From: Blautia massiliensis (ex Durand et al. 2017)
GTDB taxonomy: Bacteria > Bacillota > Clostridia > Lachnospirales > Lachnospiraceae
Reading direction: 5' to 3'
Length of the DNA: 64,000 bases
Assembly: GCF_001487165.1 (NCBI RefSeq)
Contig: NZ_LN913006.1
Coordinates: 2,206,061 to 2,270,060, forward strand
Below, piece after piece: positions 54,249-63,936 of the stretch (the first letter of the stretch is position 1; each line of letters starts with the position of its first letter). Made by a program: the position numbers and the translations under genes. A model generated the notes under the pieces. That model saw nothing but the letters and a program-made list of their open reading frames with translations. It did no database searches and was not told the DNA's origin.

Positions 54249-55745
54249 TTATCCTTTCCGGCTCCATGGCCTTGTCCGAAGCCTGCGTTTCTGGGCATTT
54301 CTGGCATACAGCGGCCGGAATTTCCGCTTCCGGAAGGGCTGTCGCAAAATCCTTCCACCGGTTTCCGCCTCACTGTTCTTCTCTACAAAAGGTACCAGAT
54401 ATGGGACACCGAAGCTTAAAAGTCCTGCCAGATGCGCCATGGTGAGATACAGTCCCAACACGATTCCGAATATACCTAGAAATCCTCCCAGAAACAGAAA
54501 AGCGTACTTCAGAAGCCGGAATGCAGAAGCAAATTCCTCATTAGGTATAGCCAGTGATCCCAGTGCTGTCAGTGCCACGATGATCACTACCACCGGGCTG
54601 ACAAGATTGGCCTCCACCGCAGCCTGTCCGATGATCAGTCCTCCTACGATCCCAATGGCATTTCCAAGAGCTCCCGGGATCCGCACACCAGCCTCCCGTA
54701 TCAACTCAAAAGACAGTTCTAGGAACACCAGCTCCACTACACTGGAAAATGGAACGCCCTCTCTTGCCTGTGCAAAGGAAAGGATCAGATTCGCCGGAAG
54801 GATCTGTGTATGAAACCGGATCACAGCCAGATAAAGTCCGGGGAGCAGCGTTGCCACAGCCATGGCCAGATACCGGAGCACCCGCAGGAAGGATGCCATC
54901 TCAAAACGGTTGTACCAGTCTTCACTGCTTTCCATAAAACTGTTGAATGCTCCGGGAACCACCAGTGCCACCGGCGAGTTGTCACAGAGCAGAACTGCTT
55001 TTCCATTCAGCAGCTCCTGGGCAGCCCGGTCCGGCCGCTCCGTTGTCTGAAACTGAGGAAAGGGAGAATACCATGCTTCTTCTGTCAGCTGTTCCAGCAT
55101 CCCGCTGTCCAGGATCCCGTCCACTGCAAAAGATTCCAGGCGCTCTTTCACAGCAGTCAGAAGCTCCTCATGGACCAGATCCTCCACATAAAGAAGCTGT
55201 ACCACCGTATTGGAGCGTACACCGATGCTGCTCTGCTCCACCTTCAGCCTGGTATCCCGGATCCGCTTTCTCACAAGGGCCGCATTGGTTTTTACACTGT
55301 CACAGAAGCCCTCCTTGGAGCCTCTGAGGACCTTTTCCGTCTTCACCTCTGATACAGCCAACCCCGGATATCCTTTACTGGAAATTTTCATTGCTTTGTC
55401 GTATCCATCCAGAAAGAAAACTGCATTTCCCGAAAGAATGGCACCAAATACCTCCTCCATGGAAGACAGCTCCTTCACATCTGCAATTCCAAGACTGTTT
55501 CGACGGATAAATTCCCGGATCTTTTCCTCCGGGATCTCCCAGAAATGATTGATCATTTTTCCGATAGCAGAATCATCCAGCATCATGTTTGAAACCGCAA
55601 CCTCAATATAGACCATCAGACAGTCCGCCTTATGTCCCTCACCAAGGCGCATGGGCCTGATCAGGATATCATCGCAGTTTTCACACCGTTTCCGGATATA
55701 TGATTCATTTTCATGAAGAGATATCGATATCTTCCTTGTTTCCAT
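54249..55745 (-). CDS. Spore germination receptor subunit GerAA
   Basis: GerA-type subunit (498 aa from METRKISISLHENESYIRKRC), in the inner membrane of the spore. It has an N-terminal soluble domain, then four to six helices. Motifs include DILIRPMRLG, SSIGVRSNTVVQLLYVEDL, KAVLLCDNSPVALVVPGAFNSFMESSEDWYNRFEMASFLRVLRY and GALGNAIGIVGGLIIGQAAVEA. Together with the fused GerAB-GerAC it forms the germinant receptor. Its leader holds a dispersed hairpin and an 11-G tract. A GTG 39 bp upstream (55784) would add a Gly-rich extension through that tract but has no ribosome-binding site. Confidence 0.93.
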   Translation of the reverse strand: METRKISISLHENESYIRKRCENCDDILIRPMRLGEGHKADCLMVYIEVAVSNMMLDDSAIGKMINHFWEIPEEKIREFIRRNSLGIADVKELSSMEEVFGAILSGNAVFFLDGYDKAMKISSKGYPGLAVSEVKTEKVLRGSKEGFCDSVKTNAALVRKRIRDTRLKVEQSSIGVRSNTVVQLLYVEDLVHEELLTAVKERLESFAVDGILDSGMLEQLTEEAWYSPFPQFQTTERPDRAAQELLNGKAVLLCDNSPVALVVPGAFNSFMESSEDWYNRFEMASFLRVLRYLAMAVATLLPGLYLAVIRFHTQILPANLILSFAQAREGVPFSSVVELVFLELSFELIREAGVRIPGALGNAIGIVGGLIIGQAAVEANLVSPVVVIIVALTALGSLAIPNEEFASAFRLLKYAFLFLGGFLGIFGIVLGLYLTMAHLAGLLSFGVPYLVPFVEKNSEAETGGRILRQPFRKRKFRPLYARNAQKRRLRTRPWSRKG

Positions 55746-55766
55746 AAAGCCACCATCCTTTGCAGC

Positions 55767-55834
55767 AAGTTCCCCCCCCCCCACTGCTTATTGCTTTTCG
55801 CAATTGAAACAGGGGACTTACTTGATTCGGTTAA
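55767..55834. repeat. Dispersed leader hairpin element, copy 2, with poly-C/G tract
   Basis: Matches 21299-21361. On the minus strand: TTTAACCGAATCAAGTAAGT, CCCCTG, TTGCGAAAAGCAA, then GCAGTGGG extended to a run of eleven G (55772-55782) and AACTT. It lies between the gntR terminator and gerAA, in the leader of the germination operon. Confidence 0.78.
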
Positions 55835-55861
55835 AAAAAGAGATGCCCCAATGACATCTCT
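55832..55861 (-). terminator. Terminator of the ispE-gntR operon
   Basis: AGAGATG / CATCTCT with a 9-base loop, followed on the minus strand by seven T. Confidence 0.85.
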
Positions 55862-55886
55862 CTTAATATTCCCGCATATCCGGTTC

Positions 55887-56588
55887 TTATTCTTTTTTCT
55901 CGGCCTCTTTGGCCTCATTCTCCGCGCGGATAGTACGGATGATCGCTTTTCGTTGATTCTCCAGATGATGGAAAGAAATATCCTGCGCCTTTTGCACATC
56001 TCCTTCACGGATGGCTTTTACCAGTTCTTCATGCTCACTGACCAGAAGATTTCTTGTCTGCTCCTCCTTCAGATACTCTACACGATAGCGATACATCTGC
56101 TCACGGAGATTATTCAGGACCTGATTCAGACGCTTATTATCAGAAGCCTGATATATGATCTCGTGGAAAGCCACATCGGTTTCCGCCAGACGGACCAGAT
56201 TTCCCTCTGCTTTTGTTTTTTCAAATTCCTTGGCTGCCACCCAGAGCCTTCCCAGCTCATCCTCTGTGATCAGCTTGCACGCTTTTTCTATGGCAACATT
56301 TTCGAGGGCGATACGCACCTCCAGAACATCGTTCAGATCCTTCTCTGTGATGCTGGCTACCTGTGCACCTCTGCGTGGGATCATCACTACAAGACCTTCC
56401 TGCTCCAGCTTGCGCATAGCCTCACGCACCGGTGTTCTGCTCACGCCAAGACGCTCTGCAAGGGCAATCTCCAGAAGTCTTTCGCCCGGCTTCAGCTCTC
56501 CCTTCAGGATTGCCTGCCGCAAGGTGTTAAAAACAACATCCCGAAGCGGCAGATATTCATTCATATCCACAGAAAAATCACTTGTCAT
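55887..56588 (-). CDS. GntR-family regulator (FadR/FCD subgroup)
   Basis: 233 aa from MTSDFSVDMNEYLPLRDVVF, with GGAGGAG upstream. An N-terminal winged helix (LRQAILKGELKPGERLLEIALAERLGVSRTPVREAMRKLEQEGLV) is followed by the all-helical FCD ligand domain (VRIALENVAIEKACKLI, DVAFHEIIYQASDNKRL). It overlaps ispE by 11 bp. Targets are unknown; organic acids are common ligands of this subgroup. Confidence 0.93.
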   Translation of the reverse strand: MTSDFSVDMNEYLPLRDVVFNTLRQAILKGELKPGERLLEIALAERLGVSRTPVREAMRKLEQEGLVVMIPRRGAQVASITEKDLNDVLEVRIALENVAIEKACKLITEDELGRLWVAAKEFEKTKAEGNLVRLAETDVAFHEIIYQASDNKRLNQVLNNLREQMYRYRVEYLKEEQTRNLLVSEHEELVKAIREGDVQKAQDISFHHLENQRKAIIRTIRAENEAKEAEKKE

Positions 56589-57459
56589 TTGTAACTCCTC
56601 CATCTCTATTGTAAATATCCGTGGCAAATACAGTCTTTGCAAGCCCGCTCTTTCTGAGGCTTCTGGCTGCCGCGGCCATCTTATCCCTGTTATCAAAGAT
56701 TCCAAACACAGTAGGACCGCTTCCGCTCATCACGGCTTTCAGCGCACCTTTTTCTTCCATAAGGTTCTTGATATTGCCGATCACAGGATACTGTCGGATG
56801 ATCCCCGGTTCAAATACATTCTCCATTCTGTATGCCATGGCATACAGATCATTATTTCTGATAGCTCCGATGAGTCCATCGATGTCCGGATGTTTTCCGA
56901 TCCCTTCCAGATTCAGATTCTCATAGGCTGTTTTTGTGGAAACATTGATCCCCGGTTTTCCTATCAGAACATAACATTTCGGAACTTCCGGAAGTCTGGT
57001 CAGCTTCTCTCCGATTCCCTCCGCAAGCGCTGTTCCCCGCATGATACAATACGGAACATCTGCTCCGACCTTTACTGCACGTTCCATCAGCTGTTCTTCG
57101 GTAAGTCCTAAATGGAACATCCGGTTCACACCCACAAATGCGGCCGCTGCATCGGAGCTGCCTCCTGCCATGCCTGCTGCCACCGGGATAAATTTACGAA
57201 GCTTGATGGAAAGTCCCTCTTCAACATCGAACTCCTCCATCAGCATCTGTGCTGCCTTATATACAAGATTTCTCTGATCTGTAGGAATAAACGGAAGATT
57301 GGTCGTCAGTACGATCCCCGGCCGTCTGGTCTTTCTGATATCCAGGATATCATACATACGGATGGTCTGCATGATCATGCGTACCTCATGATAACCGTCC
57401 TCTCTCTTTCCCAGAACATCAAGTCCGAGATTGATCTTTGCCATTGCTTTTAAACGCAT
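56578..57459 (-). CDS. ispE: 4-diphosphocytidyl-2-C-methyl-D-erythritol kinase
   Basis: GHMP kinase of the MEP isoprenoid pathway (293 aa from MRLKAMAKINLGLDVLG, with GGAGGGG upstream). The ATP-binding loop is PVAAGMAGGSSDAAAAF, AKINLGLDV is the first motif, and MSGSGPTVFGIF is the third. Cytoplasmic and normally essential. It is translationally coupled to the GntR gene behind it. Confidence 0.95.
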   Translation of the reverse strand: MRLKAMAKINLGLDVLGKREDGYHEVRMIMQTIRMYDILDIRKTRRPGIVLTTNLPFIPTDQRNLVYKAAQMLMEEFDVEEGLSIKLRKFIPVAAGMAGGSSDAAAAFVGVNRMFHLGLTEEQLMERAVKVGADVPYCIMRGTALAEGIGEKLTRLPEVPKCYVLIGKPGINVSTKTAYENLNLEGIGKHPDIDGLIGAIRNNDLYAMAYRMENVFEPGIIRQYPVIGNIKNLMEEKGALKAVMSGSGPTVFGIFDNRDKMAAAARSLRKSGLAKTVFATDIYNRDGGVTNDK

Positions 57460-57501
57460 AAGCCCCTCCATTTGTACTTTGTATACAGTATTTATACATG
57501 T

Positions 57502-57530
57502 ATTTTATATGATTTTTACATTCTTTTCAA
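57502..57530 (-). promoter_or_regulatory. Promoter of the ispE-gntR operon
   Basis: On the minus strand TTGAAA, 17 bp, TAAAAT, about 40 bp before the ispE start. Confidence 0.6.
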
Positions 57531-57549
57531 CAGCAAAATATTCCACTTT

Positions 57550-59118
57550 TTATTTGATCTGACCTTCCACTTTTTTCACAACAAGAAGCGGAGTTCCCGG
57601 AGAGGGTTCCTGATTTTCCTTGAGAGCATTGATCGTCCGGATCTCCTGGATAGATGTGTGATATTTCCTTGCAATATCCCACAATTCATCTCCCGGTTTT
57701 ACCATATAAACCAGGATTCCCGGCATAGCCTGGAGTTTTTTCATATCCAGTGGTTTTTCCTCTACTTTCTCAATGATAAATACCGGCTCTCTGGCAACTG
57801 CCAGAAGCTCCAGTCCTACAGTTGCCCGGATCTCGATCTCATTTCCATCTGCCATGGCTGCGGAAAGCTGCTCCAGCTTTGCTTTTAACTGATAACAGCT
57901 GTCCTGTCGGATCCCTCTTGCTTCCACCATATGGGAAAACGGTATCATTGCCTCCATGGAATAAAACGGCATATCATCATTTCCAATAATGTACAGGATC
58001 TTCAGCATGACTACGCCATCTGCCTGCACACCGTTCTCTACGATTCTGGTCTTATCGATCTTCACTTTTCCCTGACTGTGACACAGCTGGAGGACTTTTC
58101 CCTGAGTCTCCTTTACCTGGATCCTGTCACTGATCCTGCATCTGGAAAAATTACGTACCAGAAGCCGTTCCAGTACCTCATTCTTTCCTTCCGGAACACA
58201 TTCACGGATCGGTGTATACACATCGGTAATAAGATCATATTCCTCTTCCCTGAAAAATTTCATATCCAGCTCCAGCACAACATCCGAAACAAGGATCCGT
58301 TCTTCCCCATCGACATCCGGTTTGGCCTCCAGACTCTGATGCATCACCGAAGCTTCGATCAGCGGGATCAGTTCCTCCGTGCAGTCCGGACATTCCACTT
58401 CTCCGGAAAAAGGCAGAGAATATTCCAGCCACTGCACCGGGGCTTCTGTATCTTCAGCTCCGTACAGCACAAAAACGGACAGCTCTCCTCTTGCCTTTAC
58501 CACATTTTCCTCCGGTTTCAGATCCAGCCCCCGTATATCCATAGTATACCAGATCAGGCTGGCGATATCCGGACGATTGGAGGCAATGGTATACTCATCC
58601 TTGATCCGGAGTGTATCTTTTTTATGTACGGTAAGTCCCAGAAAACGGACTGTTTTTTTTCTGACGGATACCTCTTCTGCATCCAGCGCCACCGGCAGGC
58701 GGATTTGTTCTGTTTCATCCACAGTCGCACAAAAAGTTACCAAAGCTTTGATATTAAGCTTTCTGGAATGGATCAGGCGGATCGTAAGATCTTCAATTTC
58801 CCACTTCAGACACATTTTATCCCCGTTTATGATATTCTTCAGGTTCAAGGTTTCCTCAAATGGAAGTTTTGCAGTAAGACTGCTGACGATCCCTCTTTCT
58901 TCCCCCACATAAAGGATATCTACCTGCAGATTTCCCGTAAGAATACCTTTCCCGTCAGTAAGACGGACATCATCCATAATGATCCTGCCCTTATTCTGAA
59001 TCAGTCTTCCTGCATCCGGTTTTGCATCCGGTACATTAAAATCCTCATCAAAAGTGATCTGACTTTTTGCCCTGCTTTTTTCCTTTAATATCTGCATGCT
59101 TTCTTTTTTTAATTCCAC
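57550..59118 (-). CDS. SipL-like spore coat morphogenetic protein (DUF3794 + LysM)
   Basis: 522 aa with three DUF3794/SPOCS-type beta domains (around residues 25-140, 170-290 and 320-430) and a C-terminal LysM domain (YMVKPGDELWDIARKYHTSIQEIRTINAL). The architecture is that of SipL, which in clostridia recruits the spore coat together with SpoIVA. The start MELKKESMQILKEKSRAKSQITFDEDFNVPDAKPD is characteristic. It follows a small lipoprotein gene by 3 bp. Confidence 0.9.
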   Translation of the reverse strand: MELKKESMQILKEKSRAKSQITFDEDFNVPDAKPDAGRLIQNKGRIIMDDVRLTDGKGILTGNLQVDILYVGEERGIVSSLTAKLPFEETLNLKNIINGDKMCLKWEIEDLTIRLIHSRKLNIKALVTFCATVDETEQIRLPVALDAEEVSVRKKTVRFLGLTVHKKDTLRIKDEYTIASNRPDIASLIWYTMDIRGLDLKPEENVVKARGELSVFVLYGAEDTEAPVQWLEYSLPFSGEVECPDCTEELIPLIEASVMHQSLEAKPDVDGEERILVSDVVLELDMKFFREEEYDLITDVYTPIRECVPEGKNEVLERLLVRNFSRCRISDRIQVKETQGKVLQLCHSQGKVKIDKTRIVENGVQADGVVMLKILYIIGNDDMPFYSMEAMIPFSHMVEARGIRQDSCYQLKAKLEQLSAAMADGNEIEIRATVGLELLAVAREPVFIIEKVEEKPLDMKKLQAMPGILVYMVKPGDELWDIARKYHTSIQEIRTINALKENQEPSPGTPLLVVKKVEGQIK

Positions 59119-59121
59119 AGT

Positions 59122-59577
59122 CTATTCCCCTTTCTCCGACTCTTTTTTCACCGGACTGCTGCTTTCCCGGAACGTTACCGGCTTTTCCTGTTTCCGGGTT
59201 TTTATCACAATGCAGGGATAGGACGGAACTCCTGCCTCCTTAAGATCCTCCGGTCCAAGAAGTTTTGTAACAAAAAATATCCCATTCGAGGATTCTCCAA
59301 GCTCCTCTACCTGGATGCTGTATCCGCCACTCATCTGCCGCCCGTACCCTTTGGCCAGGTAAAGATCCTCTCCGGTTTCATAACTCAGCTGAAATTCCTT
59401 TTCCTTTTTTTCTTCCATAAGCCTGGAAAGCTCCGCCGGGATATCCCGGCGTTCCACAACGATGTAATCTACCGGTTTTCGTTCTTCTTCCTCCACCCGG
59501 ACAAATCGACACCCGGAAAGCAGCAGTGCCAGCACGGCAGCTGTCAGCACGATCCGCAGAAATACTGCTTTTTTCAT
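59122..59577 (-). CDS. PrcB-like lipoprotein
   Basis: 151 aa from MKKAVFLRIVL, with AGGTGG upstream. Lipoprotein signal peptide with lipobox LLLSGC. The central part (LYLAKGYGRQMSGGYSIQVEELGESSNGIFFVTKLLGPEDLKEAGVPSYPCIVIK) resembles the PrcB C-terminal domain. It is only 3 bp before the sipL-like gene, so it may be a sporulation envelope protein (inference). Assignment to PrcB is moderate. Confidence 0.75.
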   Translation of the reverse strand: MKKAVFLRIVLTAAVLALLLSGCRFVRVEEEERKPVDYIVVERRDIPAELSRLMEEKKEKEFQLSYETGEDLYLAKGYGRQMSGGYSIQVEELGESSNGIFFVTKLLGPEDLKEAGVPSYPCIVIKTRKQEKPVTFRESSSPVKKESEKGE

Positions 59578-59600
59578 AATATAAGCCACCTGCATGATTC

Positions 59601-59629
59601 GTTACTGTTCACTCCGTTCTCAGTAACAC
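59601..59629. repeat. Short dispersed hairpin repeat, copy 2
   Basis: Identical to 45494-45522 (arms GTTACTG / CAGTAAC). It lies just upstream of the PrcB-like gene on the minus strand and upstream of the plsC promoter on the plus strand. Confidence 0.75.
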
Positions 59630-59701
59630 GCTTTGCGGAAGATCACCAGTAAACAGTAACCATTATTCAGTATTTATTCTATGTGAGCAGGGAAAGATTT
59701 A

Positions 59702-59730
59702 TTGCAACTATCGGATTTTCTTCGTATAAT
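59702..59730 (+). promoter_or_regulatory. Promoter of plsC
   Basis: TTGCAA, 17 bp, TATAAT, about 60 bp before the start codon. Confidence 0.8.
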
Positions 59731-59792
59731 ATAAAAATACCATCTTACTGCGGAACTCTCCGCAAGTATCTATAACAGAAAGGACAAAAGAC

Positions 59793-60533
59793 ATGATTCG
59801 ATTCATACTTGTCTGTATCGTGGTGATCGCCTATCTGGTGCTGACCATTCCGGTTCTCCTTGTAGAATGGATCATCGGGAAATTTTCTCCCATGACTAAG
59901 GATATCAGCTCTCTGCGCATGGTACAGGCCATATTCAAATTCATCCTGTGGATCACAGGCGCCAAAGTCACCGTCATCGGCGAAGAAAACGTTCCAAAGG
60001 ATCAGGCTGTTCTCTATGTAGCAAACCACCGAAGCTATTTCGACATCCTGCTCACCTACAGCCGCTGTCCGATCCGCACCGGCTATGTTGCCAAGAAGGA
60101 AATGGAGCATTATCCGCTGCTCTCCAACTGGATGCGCAATCTCTACTGTCTCTTTCTCGACAGAGAGGATATCAAGCAGGGTCTGAAAACGATCCTTCAG
60201 GCTGCAGACTATGTGAAATCCGGCATTTCCGTATGTATCTTCCCGGAAGGAACCCGAAATAAAAATGCTGATGAAACAGAAATGCTGCCTTTCCATGACG
60301 GCAGCTTCAAGATCGCGACCAGAGCCAAAAGCCCGATCATTCCTATTGCGATCAGCAACTCTGCCAATATCTGGGAGGCCAATTTCCCGAAGATGACACC
60401 TACACACGTAGTGATCGAATATGGCAAGCCTATCATTCCTTCAGAGCTTGACCGGGATACTCAGCGCCGCTTAGGTTCCTATACACAGGATATCATCAAA
60501 GAAATGCTGATCAAAAACAAAGAACTGGTGTGA
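59793..60533 (+). CDS. plsC: 1-acyl-sn-glycerol-3-phosphate acyltransferase
   Basis: Membrane-associated acyltransferase (246 aa) that makes phosphatidic acid. It has an N-terminal hydrophobic helix (FILVCIVVIAYLVLTIPVLLVEWII), the catalytic HX4D motif NHRSYFD, and the substrate-binding FPEGTRN. AAAGGAC precedes the ATG. A single gene with its own promoter and terminator. Confidence 0.94.
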   Translation: MIRFILVCIVVIAYLVLTIPVLLVEWIIGKFSPMTKDISSLRMVQAIFKFILWITGAKVTVIGEENVPKDQAVLYVANHRSYFDILLTYSRCPIRTGYVAKKEMEHYPLLSNWMRNLYCLFLDREDIKQGLKTILQAADYVKSGISVCIFPEGTRNKNADETEMLPFHDGSFKIATRAKSPIIPIAISNSANIWEANFPKMTPTHVVIEYGKPIIPSELDRDTQRRLGSYTQDIIKEMLIKNKELV

Positions 60534-60540
60534 ACATCAA

Positions 60541-60587
60541 AAAAACCATATCTATGTCTGTTTTTCGACATAAGATATGGTTTTTTT
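60541..60587. terminator. Bidirectional terminator between plsC and pflA
   Basis: AAACCATATCT / AGATATGGTTT outer stem with an inner ATGTC / GACAT; A and T runs on both sides serve both convergent genes. Confidence 0.9.
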
Positions 60588-60588
60588 A

Positions 60589-61338
60589 TTACTGTGTACC
60601 TGCTCCCAGGATTTTTTCCGCATTTTCGATCCGTTCTTTTGTTGGCGGATCAATTCCCTTCAGCGGATAATCAATATGCAGATTTTCCCATTTAAAGGTT
60701 CCGAGTGTGTGATATGGAAGAACCTCCACTCTCTCAACTGTCTTCAGTGTTGCGATAAAGTCAGCCAGCCGGTGGAGATAGTCATCCCGGTCATTGCGTT
60801 CCGGAACCAGTACGTGACGGATCCACATGGATACGCCCATATCGGAAAGCTTCCGGGCCATGGCAAGGATATTTTTATTGGTACATCCTGTGAGGATCTT
60901 ATGCTGTTCCTCATCAATGTGCTTGATATCCAGCATGACAAGATCTGTGTACTTCATCAGCTCTTCCCATTTTTCATACCACGGACCCTCTTCTGTGTAA
61001 GGGTTGCCGCTGGTATCAAGTGTTGTGTGGATCCCAAGTTTTTTTGCTTTTCTGAACAGCTCAGTAAGGAAATCGATCTGTAACAGTGGCTCGCCTCCAC
61101 TCACAGTAATACCGCCCTTACTTCCCCAGTAAGAGCGGTATCGACAGGCTTTTTCAAGCAGCTCATCTGCTGTGTACTCCGTCCCTGTTTTCATTTGCCA
61201 GGTGTCCGGATTGTGGCAGAACTGACAGCGCATGGCGCAGCCGCTCAAAAAGATCACATACCGGACTCCTGGTCCGTCAACAGAGCCGAAGCTCTCCAGT
61301 GAGTGGACGTAGCCAGTGATTTTTTTCTGGTCGTCCAT
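60589..61338 (-). CDS. pflA: Pyruvate formate-lyase activating enzyme
   Basis: Radical SAM enzyme (249 aa) that puts the glycyl radical on PFL. The iron-sulfur motif CAMRCQFCHNP and the SAM-binding GGEPLLQ (within ITVSGGEPLLQIDFLT) are present. Length is normal. It follows pflB by 8 bp and is co-transcribed with it. Confidence 0.96.
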   Translation of the reverse strand: MDDQKKITGYVHSLESFGSVDGPGVRYVIFLSGCAMRCQFCHNPDTWQMKTGTEYTADELLEKACRYRSYWGSKGGITVSGGEPLLQIDFLTELFRKAKKLGIHTTLDTSGNPYTEEGPWYEKWEELMKYTDLVMLDIKHIDEEQHKILTGCTNKNILAMARKLSDMGVSMWIRHVLVPERNDRDDYLHRLADFIATLKTVERVEVLPYHTLGTFKWENLHIDYPLKGIDPPTKERIENAEKILGAGTQ

Positions 61339-61346
61339 ATTTTTTA

Positions 61347-63620
61347 TTACATCCTTTCGTGGCAGGTTCTTGCGATAACGTCAAGCTGCTGCTCTCTTGT
61401 AAGGTCGATGAACTTAACAGCGTATCCGGAAACACGGATCGTGAAGTTTGCATACTCCTCTTTTTCCGGATGCTCCATAGCATCGATAAGTTTCTCTTTA
61501 CCGAATACGTTTACATTGAGGTGATGTGCACCACGATCAAAGTATCCGTCAAGTACATTTACAAGATTCTCTGTACGCTCTTCCTCAGAATGGCCAAGTG
61601 CATCCGGGTTGATCGTCTGAGTATTGGAGATTCCGTCAAGGGCATCCTCATAGTCAAGCTTTGCAACAGAGTTCAGGGAAGCAAGAAGTCCGTTCTGCTC
61701 TGCGCCGTAAGACGGGTTTGCTCCCGGTGCCAGAGGCTCGCCGGCTTTTCTTCCGTCCGGAAGAGATCCTGTAGCTTTACCATAAACAACGTTGGATGTG
61801 ATGGTAAGGATGGATGTGGTTGGCTTGGAATCACGATAGGTATGGATGTGTTTCAGTTTCTCAAGGAATGTGGAAAGCAGAGTTGTTGCGATCTCGTCTG
61901 CTCTGTCATCATCGTTACCATAACGTGGGAAGTCACCCTCAACCTGGAAGTCTGTTGTGATTCCGTCCTCGTCACGGATTGCTTTTACTTTTGCATATTT
62001 GATAGCGGAAAGGGAATCTACTACGTGTGAGAATCCGGCGATACCTGTTGCGAAGGAACGGTCAACCTTTGTATCGATAAGTGCCATCTCAGCTGCCTCA
62101 TAGTAGTATTTATCATGCATGTAGTGGATCATGTTCAGTGTTCCAACATACAGATGTGCAAGCCAGTCCATCATCTGATCATATTTTGCGATTACTTCGT
62201 CATAGTCAAGGTACTCGGAAGTGATCGCCTGGTACTGAGGTCCTACCTGCTGTTTTGTCTTCTCATCAACACCACCGTTGATCGCGTAAAGAAGACATTT
62301 TGCAAGGTTAGCACGAGCACCGAAGAACTGCATCTCTTTACCGGTCTCTGTAGCAGATACACAGCAGCAGATGCTGTAGTCATCGCCCCATACCGGACGC
62401 ATAACATCATCGTTCTCATACTGGATGGAACTTGTTGTAACAGAGATGTCTGCTGCATATTTCTTGAAGTTCTCAGGCAGTCTTGAAGAGTAGAGAACTG
62501 TAAGGTTCGGCTCCGGAGCCGGTCCCATATCCTCAAGTGTATGAAGGAAACGATAGTCGTTCTTTGTTACCATGGAACGTCCGTCCTGTCCCATACCTGC
62601 TACTTCCAGAGTTGCCCATACCGGGTCACCGGAGAAGAGCTGGTTGTAAGACGGGATACGAGCGAATTTAACCATACGGAATTTCATTACGATATGGTCA
62701 ACAAGCTCCTGTGCCTCTTTCTCTGTAAGAGTTCCGTTCTCAAGGTCTCTCTCAATATAGATATCAAGGAATGTGGAGATACGTCCAACACTCATTGCAG
62801 CTCCGTTCTGAGTTTTGATCGCTGCAAGATATCCAAAGTACAGCCACTGGAATGCTTCCTTTGCATTCTTAGCCGGCTGGGAAATATCAAAGCCATAGAT
62901 CTGAGCCATTTCTTTCATCTTCTTCAGAGCACGGATCTGATCTGCGATCTCCTCACGAAGCTGGAAGTCATAACGTCTCATACCCTGACGGTCGCATGCT
63001 GCGAAGTCTTTCTCTTTACCTGCGATCAGATGATCAATTCCGTAAAGAGCAACTCGTCTGTAATCACCTACGATACGTCCACGTCCGTAAGTATCCGGAA
63101 GTCCTGTAAGGATCTTGTTGTGACGTGCTCTCTTCATCTCCGGTGTGTAGATATCGAATACACCCTGGTTGTGTGTTTTGAACTCATAGTTGTTGAAAAC
63201 ATCTTTGATCTTGTCGCTTACATGGTATCCGTAAGTCTCACATGCCTGCTCTGCCATTTTGATTCCGCCGTATGGCATGAAAGCACGTTTCAGAGGTTTG
63301 TCTGTCTGAAGACCTACAACCTGCTCAAGATCTTTCAGCTCCTCATCGATATATCCAGGACCATATGCTGTGATTCCTGTTACTACCTCTGTCTCCATAT
63401 CAAGAACGCCGCCTTTTGCACGCTCTTCTTTCTGAAGCTCCTGAAGCTTGCCCCAGAGTTTATCTGTTGCCTCTGTTGGTGCTTCCAGGAAGGAAGCATC
63501 TCCATCATATGGTGTATAGTTCATACTGATGAAATTACGAACATCGATCTTCTCTTTCCAACGATCACCCTTAAAACCATTCCACTGTTCAAAATCAACT
63601 TTTGCCAATTTGTTACACAT
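61347..63620 (-). CDS. pflB: Formate acetyltransferase (pyruvate formate-lyase)
   Basis: Glycyl-radical enzyme (757 aa) that splits pyruvate with CoA into acetyl-CoA and formate in mixed-acid fermentation. The catalytic Cys pair is in [16 protein letters not shown] and the radical Gly in [11 protein letters not shown] near the C terminus. The start is uncertain: an ATG at 63620 ([16 protein letters not shown]) has AGGAAAGG touching it, while a TTG 12 bases later (MAKVDFEQ) has better spacing; a longer frame to 63650 is less likely. Confidence 0.96.
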   Translation of the reverse strand: MCNKLAKVDFEQWNGFKGDRWKEKIDVRNFISMNYTPYDGDASFLEAPTEATDKLWGKLQELQKEERAKGGVLDMETEVVTGITAYGPGYIDEELKDLEQVVGLQTDKPLKRAFMPYGGIKMAEQACETYGYHVSDKIKDVFNNYEFKTHNQGVFDIYTPEMKRARHNKILTGLPDTYGRGRIVGDYRRVALYGIDHLIAGKEKDFAACDRQGMRRYDFQLREEIADQIRALKKMKEMAQIYGFDISQPAKNAKEAFQWLYFGYLAAIKTQNGAAMSVGRISTFLDIYIERDLENGTLTEKEAQELVDHIVMKFRMVKFARIPSYNQLFSGDPVWATLEVAGMGQDGRSMVTKNDYRFLHTLEDMGPAPEPNLTVLYSSRLPENFKKYAADISVTTSSIQYENDDVMRPVWGDDYSICCCVSATETGKEMQFFGARANLAKCLLYAINGGVDEKTKQQVGPQYQAITSEYLDYDEVIAKYDQMMDWLAHLYVGTLNMIHYMHDKYYYEAAEMALIDTKVDRSFATGIAGFSHVVDSLSAIKYAKVKAIRDEDGITTDFQVEGDFPRYGNDDDRADEIATTLLSTFLEKLKHIHTYRDSKPTTSILTITSNVVYGKATGSLPDGRKAGEPLAPGANPSYGAEQNGLLASLNSVAKLDYEDALDGISNTQTINPDALGHSEEERTENLVNVLDGYFDRGAHHLNVNVFGKEKLIDAMEHPEKEEYANFTIRVSGYAVKFIDLTREQQLDVIARTCHERM

Positions 63621-63694
63621 CCTTTCCTGTTGTCTCAATATTTCGTTCACTGTCCGCGCAGTTAGTAATATATAACATTTCTCATGACGACCAT

Positions 63695-63723
63695 AAGATA
63701 ACAGATTCCGAATTTAAAGTCAA
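63695..63723 (-). promoter_or_regulatory. Promoter of pflB-pflA
   Basis: On the minus strand TTGACT, 17 bp, TATCTT; start near 63688, giving a leader of about 70 bases. Confidence 0.65.
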
Positions 63724-63787
63724 CAGCTTGGAAGTATGTTCTTTATAATATACATGTAATTGTATTATTGATAAAAATAATGAGAAA

Positions 63788-63809
63788 ATTGTACCAGATA
63801 TTGTACAAT
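63788..63809. promoter_or_regulatory. Inverted repeat upstream of pfl, possible operator
   Basis: ATTGTAC / GTACAAT with an 8-bp spacer, 65 bp upstream of the -35 box. A regulator cannot be named; it does not match the Rex consensus. Confidence 0.35.
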
Positions 63810-63835
63810 GTCGGGCGTCTGACGGAGGGCTTTTC

Positions 63836-63925
63836 CTTTCCAGGGGGGACACTTTGGCAGTGGGGTTTCCCTTTCTGGGGGACACTTTGGCAGTGGGGTT
63901 TCCCTTTCTGGGGGACACTTTGGCG
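63836..63925. repeat. Tandem repeat of about 33 bp, nearly three copies
   Basis: Units starting at 63836, 63871 and 63904 share CTTTCTGGGGGACACTTTGG and CAGTGGGGTTTCC. The last copy is partial. It lies in the 380-bp stretch 63621-64000 that has no recognised gene. Confidence 0.85.
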
Positions 63926-63936
63926 TGGGCAAGTTT

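Noticed and set aside
63682..63918. A minus-strand frame with 11-residue repeats (VSPRKGNPTAK)
   Set aside because: It is produced by the 33-bp tandem DNA repeat; the first unit has a different length and no gene signal is present.
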